DNA of 33,555 nt from Candidatus Peribacteraceae bacterium (GCA_028707875.1 JAQWAC010000008.1:1-33555), one strand, 5' to 3'. Positions 22,925 to 31,221 are shown, counted from the stretch's first letter. Notes: generated from the sequence alone by a model not told the origin. Made by a program: numbers and translations.

Positions 22925-24334
22925 TCAGGCTGCTTGCGGTGCATTGTGCGTCAGTGCGAACACCACTTGTTCTTCCAGATCCGGAACGCGTGGTTTTCCC
23001 TGTTCGTCACGGAAGATCGCATCGTGACGAATGGTCTCCAGTTGTTTGCCGGAGAAGGCAAGGTAGGAATGGGGATCCCACCCCTCTTCATCCTCTCCTC
23101 TAGCTTCCATTTCTTTGTCGTTCCGCGTTCTGAGCAGTTCTTTTTGGATGCAGTAGTTCTGATTTGGCTCGATGTCTCCCGTATCCACGAGGAACCTGTA
23201 GTAATCCTCGTGCGTCCAGCCGGCACGCTGTCCGTTTGTCTCATCTTCTTTCTGCATCGCACGAATCCGCGCATCTGTCTTCCGGTATCCTTCCAGCAAA
23301 TGGCAGTCGTCCGGTTTCATCGGGTCGTCCTTGACGCAGGAAATGCACTCCATGAGGGCGGCGCGCTGCTGTGCCAGTGTCAGCATGGGGAGCCCGTTGT
23401 CCACACCGCTCGCGGGATAACCCGTTGGGCTGCGGTCATTGATGACCACGGGGAAATCCGGATTGAGGAAGACTTTCTTAATGAGACGACGCGAGAATCC
23501 GGATTGTTTTGAAAGAGCAAGACGTGTCGAAAGTGCACAGCCGTTGGCTTGATCATAGGCTTCCATGATCTGATCAAGGTAGCCCCTTGATCCCCCCATA
23601 ATGATCGGAATATTCGGCGTGGCCTTCCAGATACCGTCGCATATTTCGGCGGTGCTCATGCCTTCTTTGGTCGTGCCCAGGTGACCGCCGGCCACGCGTG
23701 CATCTTCAAAGTACCACGCAGATGGAGGACGGCTGCCCGGTCTTCTCTCCACGTAGGCTTTATGATAAATCCTCGCAACCCGCGGATCGGAAATAATCGG
23801 AATGTAGTACTTGTCTCTGTTTTCCGGTCGTGCCATGAGCTCGGGGAAATCCTCCGCGAGTCCCGCTCCCACGATGAAAACGTCAAACCGGTCGCTCTTG
23901 AGCAACGCCTGAACGTTTTTTTTGTAGTTCCCGATCTTTCGCATGACATTCACCCACGCCCCGCCTTCTCCGAATGAGTCTGCCGCCGCTGCAATCGCCC
24001 GTTCATCCGACTCCACATGGAATTGTTGCCGCTCGGTCGGTCCCATGCCTTTGAATGATTTTTCCAGAATCTCCTTCCATCCGGGCACCGCCGCCGACCA
24101 GACGCCGATGAGACCCAGTTCCCGCATCTTCAGGATGAACTCCGCGCAGGAGATATCGACTCCCATCCCGCCGTTCATGAGAGGAATCTTCGGTTTCTCT
24201 CTGGCATGTTTTTGGGATCCCTCCTGAAAAACCCCGTCTTTCAGCCACTGCCTTCTCTCCTTTGCGGATCCAAACTGTTTCGGGACGAACAGCTGGGGGT
24301 GGAGACCTTGCAGATCCTGCAGACTTGGGGGCAT
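22925..24334 (-). CDS. Nitronate monooxygenase / NPD-family flavoprotein
   Basis: A 469-residue FMN TIM-barrel protein: PLMNGGMGVDISCAEFILK (flavin-binding N-terminal signature), WVNVMRKIGNY, DVFIVGAGLAEDFPELM, PIISDPRVARIYHKAY, the VAGGHLGTTKEG phosphate/flavin segment and PIIMGGSRGYLDQI. This is the 2-nitropropane dioxygenase / FabK superfamily. It is about 100 residues longer than typical enzymes because of a charged C-terminal extension (DETNGQRAGWTHEDYYRFLV onward). The precise substrate cannot be read. The ATG follows a pyrimidine tract (CCCCCTTCCTTCTCATTC). A TTGACT (24384-24379) with GAGACT 17 bases downstream may be its promoter. Confidence 0.86.
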   Translation of the reverse strand: MPPSLQDLQGLHPQLFVPKQFGSAKERRQWLKDGVFQEGSQKHAREKPKIPLMNGGMGVDISCAEFILKMRELGLIGVWSAAVPGWKEILEKSFKGMGPTERQQFHVESDERAIAAAADSFGEGGAWVNVMRKIGNYKKNVQALLKSDRFDVFIVGAGLAEDFPELMARPENRDKYYIPIISDPRVARIYHKAYVERRPGSRPPSAWYFEDARVAGGHLGTTKEGMSTAEICDGIWKATPNIPIIMGGSRGYLDQIMEAYDQANGCALSTRLALSKQSGFSRRLIKKVFLNPDFPVVINDRSPTGYPASGVDNGLPMLTLAQQRAALMECISCVKDDPMKPDDCHLLEGYRKTDARIRAMQKEDETNGQRAGWTHEDYYRFLVDTGDIEPNQNYCIQKELLRTRNDKEMEARGEDEEGWDPHSYLAFSGKQLETIRHDAIFRDEQGKPRVPDLEEQVVFALTHNAPQAA

Positions 24335-24446
24335 GAATGAGAAGGAAGGGGGTGTAGTCTCCGTGTCTCCTTAAAGAGAGTCAAGAAGTCACCACCTTTT
24401 CGGGGCAACCGCTGTATTGCGTCGAAAAGTATGCAACAATGGGTCG

Positions 24447-26444
24447 ATGCTGATTCCCCCCATCCGCTGTCTTCGGTCGTGTTCGTGGCAAAAAGTTGCC
24501 GTTGGTTTACTCCTGCTCCTCCTCGCGGTCTCCGTGTTCTGGAAAGGCGGGAAGACGCTGGAGACGACATGGTTGCTCGTCGGTGTTGCATGGTTGCTCG
24601 TGGCGGTGCGGTATTTCAAAGGGCCGGAGAAAGAGGAGAGGGGAGTGCCGCTCGTTCTCTGGGGTCTTGTCATCCTCTTTGTCTTCTGGACGATCGACAG
24701 TTTCTTTCTCTCTTCCGTCGGGAATTACGGACTCGACGAAGTGTTCCGCACGGTCTCACTCTCCCTCCTTTTCTTCTGGACGGTGCGACAGCCTCCGGAC
24801 TCCCGCGTTCGCCTGAGCATCCTCAAGGTGCTGGCTGCTTCGGCCCTGCTCGCGTGTGCCGTCGGCATCGTCATTTATGTCGTCCAGCCGCTGAACCGGT
24901 TCGTGGGGACGTTCTTTGACCCGCGCTTCCACACGGATTTCTGGCCCAATGCGTGGGCGGAGTTCGTGCTCCTCACATGGCCCGTCGTGCTGCTCCTTAC
25001 GTATCGCGCACCGGAAGCGGGCAGGAGTCTTTCGCGGAAGTATCTGAAGATGCTCATCCGGTCCGCTCCCACGGGGCTGCTCCTCGGCTGTCTCCTCCTG
25101 AGCTTTTCACGGGCCGCGGGTATCGCGTTTCTGGGGCAGGTGTTCCTGCTGGCTCTCTGGGTGAGACGCAATGGCATTTCCCGGAAGAGGGTGGCCGCCC
25201 TCTCCGTGAGCACGCTCATGGTTGCACTGATGATGTTCGGCGTCATCAATGAACTCCGGTCCCGCAGCTTCCCCGTGCAGTCCGTTTCGGAGAAGGTGCT
25301 CTTCCGGGCGGATGAGGGTGCGTCCTCCATCACGGAGCGCAGGGATTTCTGGAAGCAGGCTCTGTCGTTCGCCAATGAGCGTCCGCTTTTCGGCTGGGGA
25401 CCCGCCAGCTTCCGCTTCGTACAACCGCGGGTGGCGCGCGACGTCCTGGCCACGTCCGATCATGCGCACAACGTCTTCCTGAAGGTTGCCATGGACAGCG
25501 GATGGCCGGCGGCGATCCTGCTTGCTGCAATTCTTCTTTGGATTCTGTACCCGTATTTTGCCGTCCTTCTTCCGCGCGGGAGGAATAGGGTTACGGTTGA
25601 GGGGAAGGGAGTGACGAACGGACAGTTCCTTCTTTTCACCGGTGCGATCGGCGTGATTGCCCATAACCTGGTGGACTACAATCTGCAGTTTGTCGCCATC
25701 ATTCTTCCTCTTGTTCTGCTTCTCGGGGTTCTATGTGAGACGGAAAAGCCGGCTGTCGGATACGGAAAGAACAAAAAAATTGTTCATGTCTTCGAATTTG
25801 TTCTGGCAACGCTCCTGTTATGTGCGGCTCTTCGGGAGGGCTACTACGTTGTCACTTCTTCATTGGGGCGTCGTGCACAGGCGCGGGGAGAGGCTGCAAC
25901 AGCTCTCAAGTGGTACGTGAGATCGGAGGGGGAGTGGTATGCGCGTGATCTGATCCTTTCGGAGGGGCAGATCCTTCTCCAAAACAAGCGATACAGTGAG
26001 GCGAAGGGTGCAGCCGAGCGCTTCCTGAAGGTTAACCGGCAGGATGAGAGAGGCTGGAAGCTTCTGGCGGAGGCTCAAACGGGTCTGAAGGATTATTCCG
26101 GTGCTCTCTTTGCGTACGAGAGGGCCTACGCACAGGGAAGAATGGTGGATCTGGCTGTGGTGAGGGGGTTTCTGCAAATGACGGTGCGGGTGAGCGGGAA
26201 GAGGGCCGTAGTACCACGCAGGGCGGAATATGACTGGCTTCTGAAGCAGTATTTTGAGGCCTTCGAACGGAATGCCCATTTCATCCTTCTTTCCCGCAAT
26301 GTCGGCGAGTTCGTGCAGATGATGGACGTCATGAGCGATCTCTATCCTGATAATGAACCGAAGTATCAGGTGATGGCCGCGGGCGTTGCCCGACAGGCGA
26401 AACTGGAGCAGGAACGCCTGAGGGTGCCTTCACCGTCAAAGTAG
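24447..26444 (+). CDS. O-antigen ligase / Wzy-like polytopic membrane protein with C-terminal TPR
   Basis: 665 residues with about ten hydrophobic segments. The Wzy_C-type core is ERRDFWKQALSFANERPLFG followed by WGP, then DHAHNVFLKVAMDSGWPA; the conserved HAHN histidine is a hallmark of WaaL/PglL/Wzy ligases, which transfer or polymerise lipid-linked glycans at the outer face of the membrane. The last 150 residues are soluble and carry TPR-like helices (SEAKGAAERFLKV, ERGWKLLAEAQTGLKDY). ATG 24447 is chosen over an upstream in-frame TTG (24417); an AACAAT six bases before it could be a weak leaderless -10. It is two bases from the next ORF's frame and probably co-transcribed with the lipoprotein. 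Confidence 0.83.
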   Translation: MLIPPIRCLRSCSWQKVAVGLLLLLLAVSVFWKGGKTLETTWLLVGVAWLLVAVRYFKGPEKEERGVPLVLWGLVILFVFWTIDSFFLSSVGNYGLDEVFRTVSLSLLFFWTVRQPPDSRVRLSILKVLAASALLACAVGIVIYVVQPLNRFVGTFFDPRFHTDFWPNAWAEFVLLTWPVVLLLTYRAPEAGRSLSRKYLKMLIRSAPTGLLLGCLLLSFSRAAGIAFLGQVFLLALWVRRNGISRKRVAALSVSTLMVALMMFGVINELRSRSFPVQSVSEKVLFRADEGASSITERRDFWKQALSFANERPLFGWGPASFRFVQPRVARDVLATSDHAHNVFLKVAMDSGWPAAILLAAILLWILYPYFAVLLPRGRNRVTVEGKGVTNGQFLLFTGAIGVIAHNLVDYNLQFVAIILPLVLLLGVLCETEKPAVGYGKNKKIVHVFEFVLATLLLCAALREGYYVVTSSLGRRAQARGEAATALKWYVRSEGEWYARDLILSEGQILLQNKRYSEAKGAAERFLKVNRQDERGWKLLAEAQTGLKDYSGALFAYERAYAQGRMVDLAVVRGFLQMTVRVSGKRAVVPRRAEYDWLLKQYFEAFERNAHFILLSRNVGEFVQMMDVMSDLYPDNEPKYQVMAAGVARQAKLEQERLRVPSPSK

Positions 26445-26505
26445 TTTGCCCTTACGGATCTCTGCGATAAACTGCTGGCCCCTCCCATCGATTCCCCCCT
26501 TATCC

Positions 26506-27027
26506 ATGAAGAAGCTTGCCATTGTGACTCTTTGTTTCCTTGCACTCACCGCATGCGGGAAGAAGGGCGTTGATATCGGGGAGAAGAACGGAACCGGTTC
26601 CACCGCCACCTATCGTTACAATATGCCTTCCGGGGGCGAAATCGTTGATACCCGCTACGGCAAAGAGACGTTCTTCGCCTATGGAGCCGTCGCAGGACGC
26701 GCGGAAACCCCTGCCAACGGACTCGCCAAGACCCACCGTTTTGAGACGGGACAGTCCCTCCACACCCTTCAGGTGAATATTGCTCTCCCCAGGAACGGAA
26801 TGTTCTACGAGGGGTGGGTGGAGAACCCCAAAACTGGCGAGAAACTCAGTACCGGTCACTTGCAGAGCATTCAGGGGGATGCACGACATAATCTGAGCTT
26901 TGAGACAGAGAAGGATCTGAGCGCTTTTACGAAGGTGACTATCACATTGGAAGATGATGATGGCAACTCTGCACAGGGAACGGTGGTGGCGGAGGGTACG
27001 CTGAAGGAATTGAAGCGGGATAAATGA
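26506..27027 (+). CDS. Predicted lipoprotein (RskA-like C-terminal domain)
   Basis: 173 residues starting MKKLAIVTLCFLALTACGKK: a lipoprotein signal peptide with LTAC lipobox, so Cys17 would be lipidated. The mature part resembles the extracytoplasmic domain of anti-sigma-K (RskA) type proteins: NGMFYEGWVENPKTGEKLSTG, SFETEKDLSAFTKVTITLED and VVAEGTL. There is no cytoplasmic anti-sigma domain, so regulation is not implied. It follows the Wzy-like gene by 61 bases with a C/T-rich stretch before the ATG. The assignment to RskA-like folds is by resemblance only. Confidence 0.78.
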   Translation: MKKLAIVTLCFLALTACGKKGVDIGEKNGTGSTATYRYNMPSGGEIVDTRYGKETFFAYGAVAGRAETPANGLAKTHRFETGQSLHTLQVNIALPRNGMFYEGWVENPKTGEKLSTGHLQSIQGDARHNLSFETEKDLSAFTKVTITLEDDDGNSAQGTVVAEGTLKELKRDK

Positions 27028-27171
27028 TGATTCTCCGCAATTTTGAGTTCAGAAACCCTGCGGCCCTGTGCGCGGATGCGCATCAATGAAGGGTTGTGTG
27101 TTCCGTCCTCCGTCGTTTCACTGTTTCGTAAGGGCGGAGCTGGTGGGGCTTCCATCCTCTCGCGGTTCCCG

Positions 27172-27303
27172 TTAGCCGAGGACCGGGAGACTCATCACCA
27201 TGGCGAGGGAAACGAAGGTGATGAGCAGCGCGTGCATCAGCACGAGCGGGGTGGAAGCACAATGAAGTGGGTGCTTCACGATGATTATGGTATGGGGACG
27301 CAT
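27172..27303 (-). CDS. Small membrane protein ORF (43 aa)
   Basis: A short ORF beginning MRPHTIIVKHPLHCASTPLV and continuing with a single strongly hydrophobic helix (LMHALLITFVSLAMVMSLPV LG). It is predicted because a good promoter lies 11 bases upstream (leaderless), matching the arrangement of other genes in the window. It is followed by no terminator that I can recognise. It could be a regulatory leader or a true small membrane protein; function unknown. Confidence 0.5.
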   Translation of the reverse strand: MRPHTIIIVKHPLHCASTPLVLMHALLITFVSLAMVMSLPVLG

Positions 27304-27314
27304 AAAAGGCGGGC

Positions 27315-27342
27315 AGTGTACTTATGCGTCTGATGTTGTCCA
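27315..27342 (-). promoter_or_regulatory. Promoter of the 43-aa ORF
   Basis: Minus strand: TGGACA (27342-27337), 16-base spacer, TACACT (27320-27315), then 11 bases and the ATG at 27303. Confidence 0.55.
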
Positions 27343-27585
27343 GCATCATTTGACTCACTTTTGTATACGATGGGCCGGTATATTCAGAATAAATGCGTGT
27401 TCTTGGCTCCACGAAGACAAAATATTCAATTCTATACGGGGGGGTTGGGGGAGGGGGTATGTTGTATAAAAAATGTGTACAATAATCAGGTGTCGCTATG
27501 ACATCCAAAACACATATTTGACTTAAAATCAAAATAGAAGAAATCGCAGTTGTCGAAATCGCCGGAAAAAGAAGGTGTGAAATTC

Positions 27586-29244
27586 TTAGGATTGGCTCTG
27601 CGATGAGGAAGCCAGTCGGTTACGCTGTAATGCATATTCGAAGGCATCAACGACGCATTCCCAGCCTGCTTCGATGGAGTTTTCGCTCACGCCGGTGGTG
27701 GTGAAGACCTCCTCCCCGTTCCTCCATTCCACCGTTACCAGCACAGGGGCGTGTTCTCCTTCTTCCGATTGTGGCACTTTCTCCACGCGATAGTCTTCCA
27801 GTGTGATCCTTGGCGCTCTTCCCTCGAATTTACGGGCCATTGCCTGTAAAACTGTCTCGGTCAGGGCGCCGATGGGGCCGATGTCCTCCGCCACCTCAAG
27901 GAAGACAGTATCATCGCCGTTGATCCCGATCTTGACTATGGCCTTGGTCTTCGGTTTCGAGTCCTTCTTCCTCGCAATCGGATCGGCCCCCAGAGGGGTG
28001 AGGTTGCTGTGCACTTCCGCTTCTACGATTCTCAGAATACGGTCCAATTTGCCTAATGCTTCCAACATGACAAGTTCCAGCGATGCATCCGCATGATCGA
28101 ATGAGTACCCTTGCGATTCCAATGATTTGATGACGTCGAGTATCTTTTTCTGCTGGGCAGGGCTTCCGGATAATTCCGTTTTAAGGAGTGGATCAAGAAG
28201 TTTTGCCCTCCGGATCAATGCCCGAACGTTGCTCAAGCCCGATTGATTGGAACCGACGATCCGGCGCTCATTGCCCATGGTTTCGGGCGGGATGCATTCG
28301 TAGGAGGCGGGGGTGCGTTCCACGGCGGCGGCATGCATGCCTCCCTTATGCGCAAAAGCGTTCTTTCCTACGAACGGTTGGCCGTCATGACGGCGGAGCC
28401 GGACGCGGAGGGCTATCTGCTGGGAAATATCGGTGAGTTCCCGAAGGTTTTCCTGCGGGATGGTCTCAAACCCGTCCATGTGGAGATTCATGATGGTTTG
28501 GCAGAGATCCAGATTGCCGGTGCGTTCCCCGAATCCGTTCCAGGTTCCCTGCACGTGCCGCACTCCCGCGGCCACGCCCGCACGCATATTTGCGGTGGCA
28601 AGACCCCGGTCATTATGCGGATGGAGACCGATGATGGCATTCCGGAACTCCTTGCGGACCGCTTCGACGGCGCGCTGCACCTGTTCCGGAGGCGTTCCGC
28701 CATTGGTATCGCACAGGACAAGGCGCTGTGCCCCCGCCCGGAAGGCGGCTTGGAGGGTTGCCAGCGCATGGTCAGGATCTTCTCTGTAAGCATCGAAGAA
28801 GTGCTCGGCATCGTAGAGAAGCGTGTGCACGCCATTTTCACGCAGAAATTGCAATGATTCGCCGATCATTGCCAGATTTTCTTCCGGAGTCGTCCGGAGA
28901 ATCTTCTGCACCTGGAAGCGTGAACTCTTGCCGACCAAAGTGATCGCCGGCGCCTGACATGCGAGGAGACTCTTCAGGCCTTGATCCTGATCGGGAGAGC
29001 TCTCTTTGCGACGGGTCATCCCGAAAGCAGTGAGAATCGCTTTGCGCAGGGGGTCATGCCGAAGCGTTTCAAACAGCTCCCGATCGGTCGGATTGGAGTC
29101 GGGGAACCCTCCTTCCACCATGGGAAGACCGATGCGGTCATCCATGCGGGCGATCCAGAGCTTCTGGGGGGTTTGCATGGTGATGCCGGCCGCCTGGGCG
29201 CCGTCACGGCAGGAAACGTCACAGAGTTCGACGTGTGAATCCAT
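27586..29244 (-). CDS. cimA: (R)-citramalate synthase
   Basis: Condenses pyruvate and acetyl-CoA to citramalate, first step of the threonine-independent route to isoleucine. The 552-residue protein belongs to the LeuA/CimA/homocitrate synthase family: LCDVSCRDGAQAAGI at the catalytic N-terminus, VEGGFPDSNPTDRELFETLR (the CimA-type EGG.P.SNP block), CDTNGGTPPEQV, HPHNDRGLATANM (metal-binding His pair), VQGTWNGFGERTGN, and a C-terminal regulatory domain (VTVEWRNGEEVFTTTGVSEN, EYALQRN). The SNP block and Ile-rich leader both favour CimA over LeuA. Controlled by an isoleucine attenuator (29265-29372); no Shine-Dalgarno, C/T-rich before the ATG. Confidence 0.9.
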   Translation of the reverse strand: MDSHVELCDVSCRDGAQAAGITMQTPQKLWIARMDDRIGLPMVEGGFPDSNPTDRELFETLRHDPLRKAILTAFGMTRRKESSPDQDQGLKSLLACQAPAITLVGKSSRFQVQKILRTTPEENLAMIGESLQFLRENGVHTLLYDAEHFFDAYREDPDHALATLQAAFRAGAQRLVLCDTNGGTPPEQVQRAVEAVRKEFRNAIIGLHPHNDRGLATANMRAGVAAGVRHVQGTWNGFGERTGNLDLCQTIMNLHMDGFETIPQENLRELTDISQQIALRVRLRRHDGQPFVGKNAFAHKGGMHAAAVERTPASYECIPPETMGNERRIVGSNQSGLSNVRALIRRAKLLDPLLKTELSGSPAQQKKILDVIKSLESQGYSFDHADASLELVMLEALGKLDRILRIVEAEVHSNLTPLGADPIARKKDSKPKTKAIVKIGINGDDTVFLEVAEDIGPIGALTETVLQAMARKFEGRAPRITLEDYRVEKVPQSEEGEHAPVLVTVEWRNGEEVFTTTGVSENSIEAGWECVVDAFEYALQRNRLASSSQSQS

Positions 29245-29264
29245 ATGGGGAAAGGGGGAAATAC

Positions 29265-29323
29265 AAAAAACCCGCTTGGCGCGGGAGAGTAGGGGATAAA
29301 GACGCAGCTACTTCCTCAACGCC
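29265..29323 (-). promoter_or_regulatory. Isoleucine attenuator (antiterminator / terminator) of cimA
   Basis: Minus strand. Terminator: CCCGC (29285-29281), loop GCCAA, GCGGG (29275-29271), then TTTTTT (29270-29265). Antiterminator: GGCGTTGAGGAAGTAG (29323-29308), which contains the leader-peptide TGA, pairs with CTACTCTCCCGCGCC (29292-29278) as AGTAG-CTACT, GAG-CTC and GGCG-CGCC, burying the 5' arm of the terminator. The two structures are mutually exclusive. A ribosome stalled on the second Ile run would leave the GGCG...GTAG strand free; one that finishes at the stop codon would cover it. Confidence 0.85.
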
Positions 29324-29372
29324 TTGGGGCGCGGGTGATAATAATGCTGCGAATGATGATGGAGCGTTTCAT
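29316..29372 (-). CDS. Isoleucine-rich leader peptide of cimA (18 aa)
   Basis: ATG at 29372-29370, TGA at 29318-29316, encoding MKRSIIIRSIIITRAPRR: six of 18 residues are isoleucine in two runs of three consecutive codons (ATC ATC ATT and ATT ATT ATC). The peptide lies ten bases downstream of the promoter's -10 box and its stop codon lies in the antiterminator's 5' arm. This is the arrangement of transcription-attenuated amino acid operons (ilv, his, leu). The six Ile codons point to isoleucine as the sensed amino acid, matching the citramalate pathway. Confidence 0.85.
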   Translation of the reverse strand: MKRSIIIRSIIITRAPRR

Positions 29373-29382
29373 GACCGGAGGG

Positions 29383-29410
29383 ATTGTACGTCGATGCGAA
29401 CAGTTGTCAA
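29383..29410 (-). promoter_or_regulatory. cimA promoter
   Basis: Minus strand: perfect TTGACA (29410-29405), 16-base spacer, TACAAT (29388-29383). Transcript start about 29376, a few bases before the leader-peptide ATG. Confidence 0.85.
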
Positions 29411-29459
29411 GAATCGTTTCTTTCTTTGAGAATGGTCAGGGTGAAAGGACTTCCCTCGT

Positions 29460-29480
29460 GGTTCGACGGGCTCACCATGA
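29460..29480. repeat. REP-like unit identical to 18091-18111
   Basis: GTTCGACGGGCTCACCATGA preceded by G, an exact repeat of the unit at 18091-18111. It lies between the cimA promoter and the tRNA-Pro terminator. Confidence 0.75.
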
Positions 29481-29537
29481 CATTGCTGTGCTCGGGATAA
29501 GCTTCTCATTCATTCGTTTCAATGGATTGTTTCATTC

Positions 29538-29559
29538 AAAAAACCGCGGCGAAGCGCGG
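29538..29559 (-). terminator. Terminator downstream of tRNA-Pro
   Basis: Minus strand: CCGCG-CTTCGC-CGCGG then TTTTTT (29543-29538), an intrinsic terminator about 90 bases past the tRNA-Pro 3' end. Confidence 0.72.
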
Positions 29560-29563
29560 GTCT

Positions 29564-29645
29564 CGCGGGTTCCCGCGCTGGAGCCGCACCCACTCAGGGA
29601 AAAGAGAGTTCATGAGAGAAAAACCGTAGGTTTGTCTCTCATGAA
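29564..29645. repeat. Structured dispersed element B, copy 2
   Basis: 82 bases: hairpin CGCGGG-TT-CCCGCG (29564-29577), CTGGAGC, spacer with GGGAAA, then TTCATGAGAGA (29609-29619) / TCTCTCATGAA (29635-29645) enclosing a 15-base loop that folds as AAACC-GTA-GGTTT. Order, spacing and the loop sequence AAACCG.AGGTT are shared with 11119-11201 while the stem sequences differ. It ends five bases from the encoded CCA of tRNA-Pro. Confidence 0.75.
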
Positions 29646-29649
29646 TCAA

Positions 29650-29725
29650 TGGTCGGGGTGAAAGGACTCGAACCTTCGACCTCACGGTCCCGAACCGTGC
29701 GCTCTACCAACTGAGCTACACCCCG
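29650..29725 (-). tRNA. tRNA-Pro (CGG anticodon)
   Basis: Minus strand: acceptor CGGGGTG / CACCCCG, D-arm TAGCTCAGTTGGTAGAGC, anticodon stem-loop CACGG-TTCGGGA-CCGTG (anticodon CGG), T-arm AGGTTCGAGTCCT, discriminator A and encoded CCA (29652-29650). The opening C and CGGGG acceptor are typical of tRNA-Pro. Confidence 0.96.
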
Positions 29726-29833
29726 ATTTCCCGCGGATGATACTGGCAAATGGCCGCTGAGCCAACAATTCATTGAAAGTCTCCGAAGGTGCAATGGCAT
29801 CCTGCTCCGCCCTTCGCTACTGTACTTCGGCTC

Positions 29834-30769
29834 ATGAAGGATTTCTTCAAAGTCGTGGCCATCGGAATGATCGGGATCATCGTCGCGATCGTATATCTCG
29901 GATTCCTGTGTAAGGAAGACTGGTGCATATCTTTTTCACTTTCCAAAATCAGCAAGGCGGTGGATTTTGCATCCTGCCGGGAATTGGGATTCCCAATTTC
30001 CAAGTCGCACCCGCCGCGTTGCACCGCAGGCGTGAAAAGTTTCCTGCAGGATGACACCATGCCGCTGCGCGTCTTCGAGCCGGAGGATGATGTCTCATTG
30101 GGATTGCCTCTCTCGATTAAAGGGGAAGTTCTGACGGAATCCGGAACGATGCTCCTGTACCGTTTGAGTGAGCGTGACGGGTACACGCTGCGGGAGGATG
30201 CCGTTCCTCTTCCGCAGGGGGGTTCCGGACAGTACGTTGCTTTTCACATCAGCGCTTCTTACCCGAAGCCCTTGGGGACAGGAGGGACACTGGAGGTTTT
30301 TGAAGTCTCGGGCACGAAGAAGGCACCCGTGGAAAAGAATCGTGTGACGATTCCCGTGACCTTTGCTCCGGTCGAAGCGATGGAGCTCAAGATCTTCTTC
30401 GGCAACAGCGAGCGTGATCCGCAGTCTCTGGCTTGCGACGTGTCCTATCCTGTGCCGCGTCGGATCGCAGTGGCGACGAAGGATCTCCCGCAGGCGGTGC
30501 TTCAGGAACTTCTGCGGGGGCCGTCGCTCGGTGAACAGAACCAGAAATTCTTCACGAGCATTCCGGAGGGTGTTTCCATCCGGACACTCTCCTGGAACGA
30601 GGGCAGGCTCACGATCGATCTCTCCGGCGGACTGACGGAAGGGGTGGCCGGATCCTGCAGGGTGATGGCGATCCGTTCGCAGATTGAACGTACCGTGAAA
30701 CAATTCCCTTCCGTGACGGAAGTCGTGATCACCGTCGATGGATTGAGTGAAGAAGTTTTGCAGCCTTAA
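29834..30769 (+). CDS. Gmad2 / GerMN domain protein with N-terminal membrane anchor
   Basis: 311 residues. N-terminal transmembrane anchor (about residues 5-25, VVAIGMIGIIVAIVYLGFLC). Middle beta-rich Gmad2-type (immunoglobulin-like) domain from LRVFEPEDDVSLGLPLSIKG to VTIPVTF. C-terminal GerMN domain: LKIFFGNSERDP, CDVSYPVPRRI, LQELLRGPSLGEQNQKFFTS, IPEGVSIRTLSWNEGRLTID, GSCRVMAIRSQIERTVKQFP and VVITVDG..EEVLQP. GerMN occurs in GerM and LpqB-like envelope proteins; it is commonly found outside spore-formers, so no sporulation is implied. A TACTGT ten bases before the ATG suggests another leaderless message. Convergent with the next gene, overlapping by four bases. Confidence 0.88.
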   Translation: MKDFFKVVAIGMIGIIVAIVYLGFLCKEDWCISFSLSKISKAVDFASCRELGFPISKSHPPRCTAGVKSFLQDDTMPLRVFEPEDDVSLGLPLSIKGEVLTESGTMLLYRLSERDGYTLREDAVPLPQGGSGQYVAFHISASYPKPLGTGGTLEVFEVSGTKKAPVEKNRVTIPVTFAPVEAMELKIFFGNSERDPQSLACDVSYPVPRRIAVATKDLPQAVLQELLRGPSLGEQNQKFFTSIPEGVSIRTLSWNEGRLTIDLSGGLTEGVAGSCRVMAIRSQIERTVKQFPSVTEVVITVDGLSEEVLQP

Positions 30770-31221
30770 TTCGCAGTCGAGTTCGGCGGATTCGCCTTGC
30801 GTAAACTTCTGCGGACGCTCTCAATCGATTGGATGGTGCGGCTGTTTTTTTCACCCTGTCCGCTGCGGCGCTGCATTTTCTGATCAAGTAATCTCTGGAA
30901 GCCGCCACGAATCCGTTTTTGGGCATTCAACCGCCGGGCAGCTTCACGGTCGGAGCGGTTGGAAAGACGCTTCAATTCTTGCATATTGTCGTCCGCAATC
31001 TTCTGCGCATGCTGTTTCATATTGATGCACTGACGCAGTTTTGTGAGGAGTGCCGCCTCCAAATCCCCCTGTCCGAAAGGGAGGGAGGCGCGGCATTCGG
31101 TATCCCATTCCTGTTGCTGCACTTGCTCGGGCGTGAGGTCCGTTGTCACGGGGTCGGCGGCCAGAGCGAATCCGGGAAGAAAAATGAGGAGGAGCGGAAG
31201 CGGGGAGAGAACGATGCGCAT
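30766..31221 (-). CDS. Exported coiled-coil protein of unknown function (151 aa)
   Basis: The start MRIVLSPLPLLLIFLPGFALAADP is a clear signal peptide (cleavage likely after ALAA). The mature part is helical, charged and Gln/Arg-rich with coiled-coil-like stretches (LTPEQVQQQEWDTECRASLP, MKQHAQKIADDNMQELKRLS, RLLDQKMQRRSGQG) and two cysteines (ECRASL and RQCINM) that could form a disulphide. An upstream CACAAT six bases before the ATG fits the leaderless pattern. No known family recognised. Confidence 0.75.
   Translation of the reverse strand: MRIVLSPLPLLLIFLPGFALAADPVTTDLTPEQVQQQEWDTECRASLPFGQGDLEAALLTKLRQCINMKQHAQKIADDNMQELKRLSNRSDREAARRLNAQKRIRGGFQRLLDQKMQRRSGQGEKNSRTIQSIESVRRSLRKANPPNSTAN

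Larger units (their letters stand above)
27028..27585. other. Mostly non-coding region with a small membrane ORF and a G-rich tract
   Basis: 558 bases between the lipoprotein and cimA (minus, ending at 27586). It holds the 43-aa ORF (27172-27303, minus), the promoter before it, a G-rich tract of 20 bases (27438-27457, GGGGGGG TT GGGGG A GGGGG), AT-rich sequence at 27410-27540 with several -10-like hexamers on both strands, and a direct repeat GAAATCGC (27541-27548 and 27556-27563). Other open frames lack protein-like features. Confidence 0.55.

Noticed and set aside
27083-27532. 149-aa minus-strand ORF spanning the cimA-lipoprotein gap
   Set aside because: Low-complexity Pro/Arg/His-rich translation covering AT-rich and G-rich tracts; overlapped by a better-supported short ORF.
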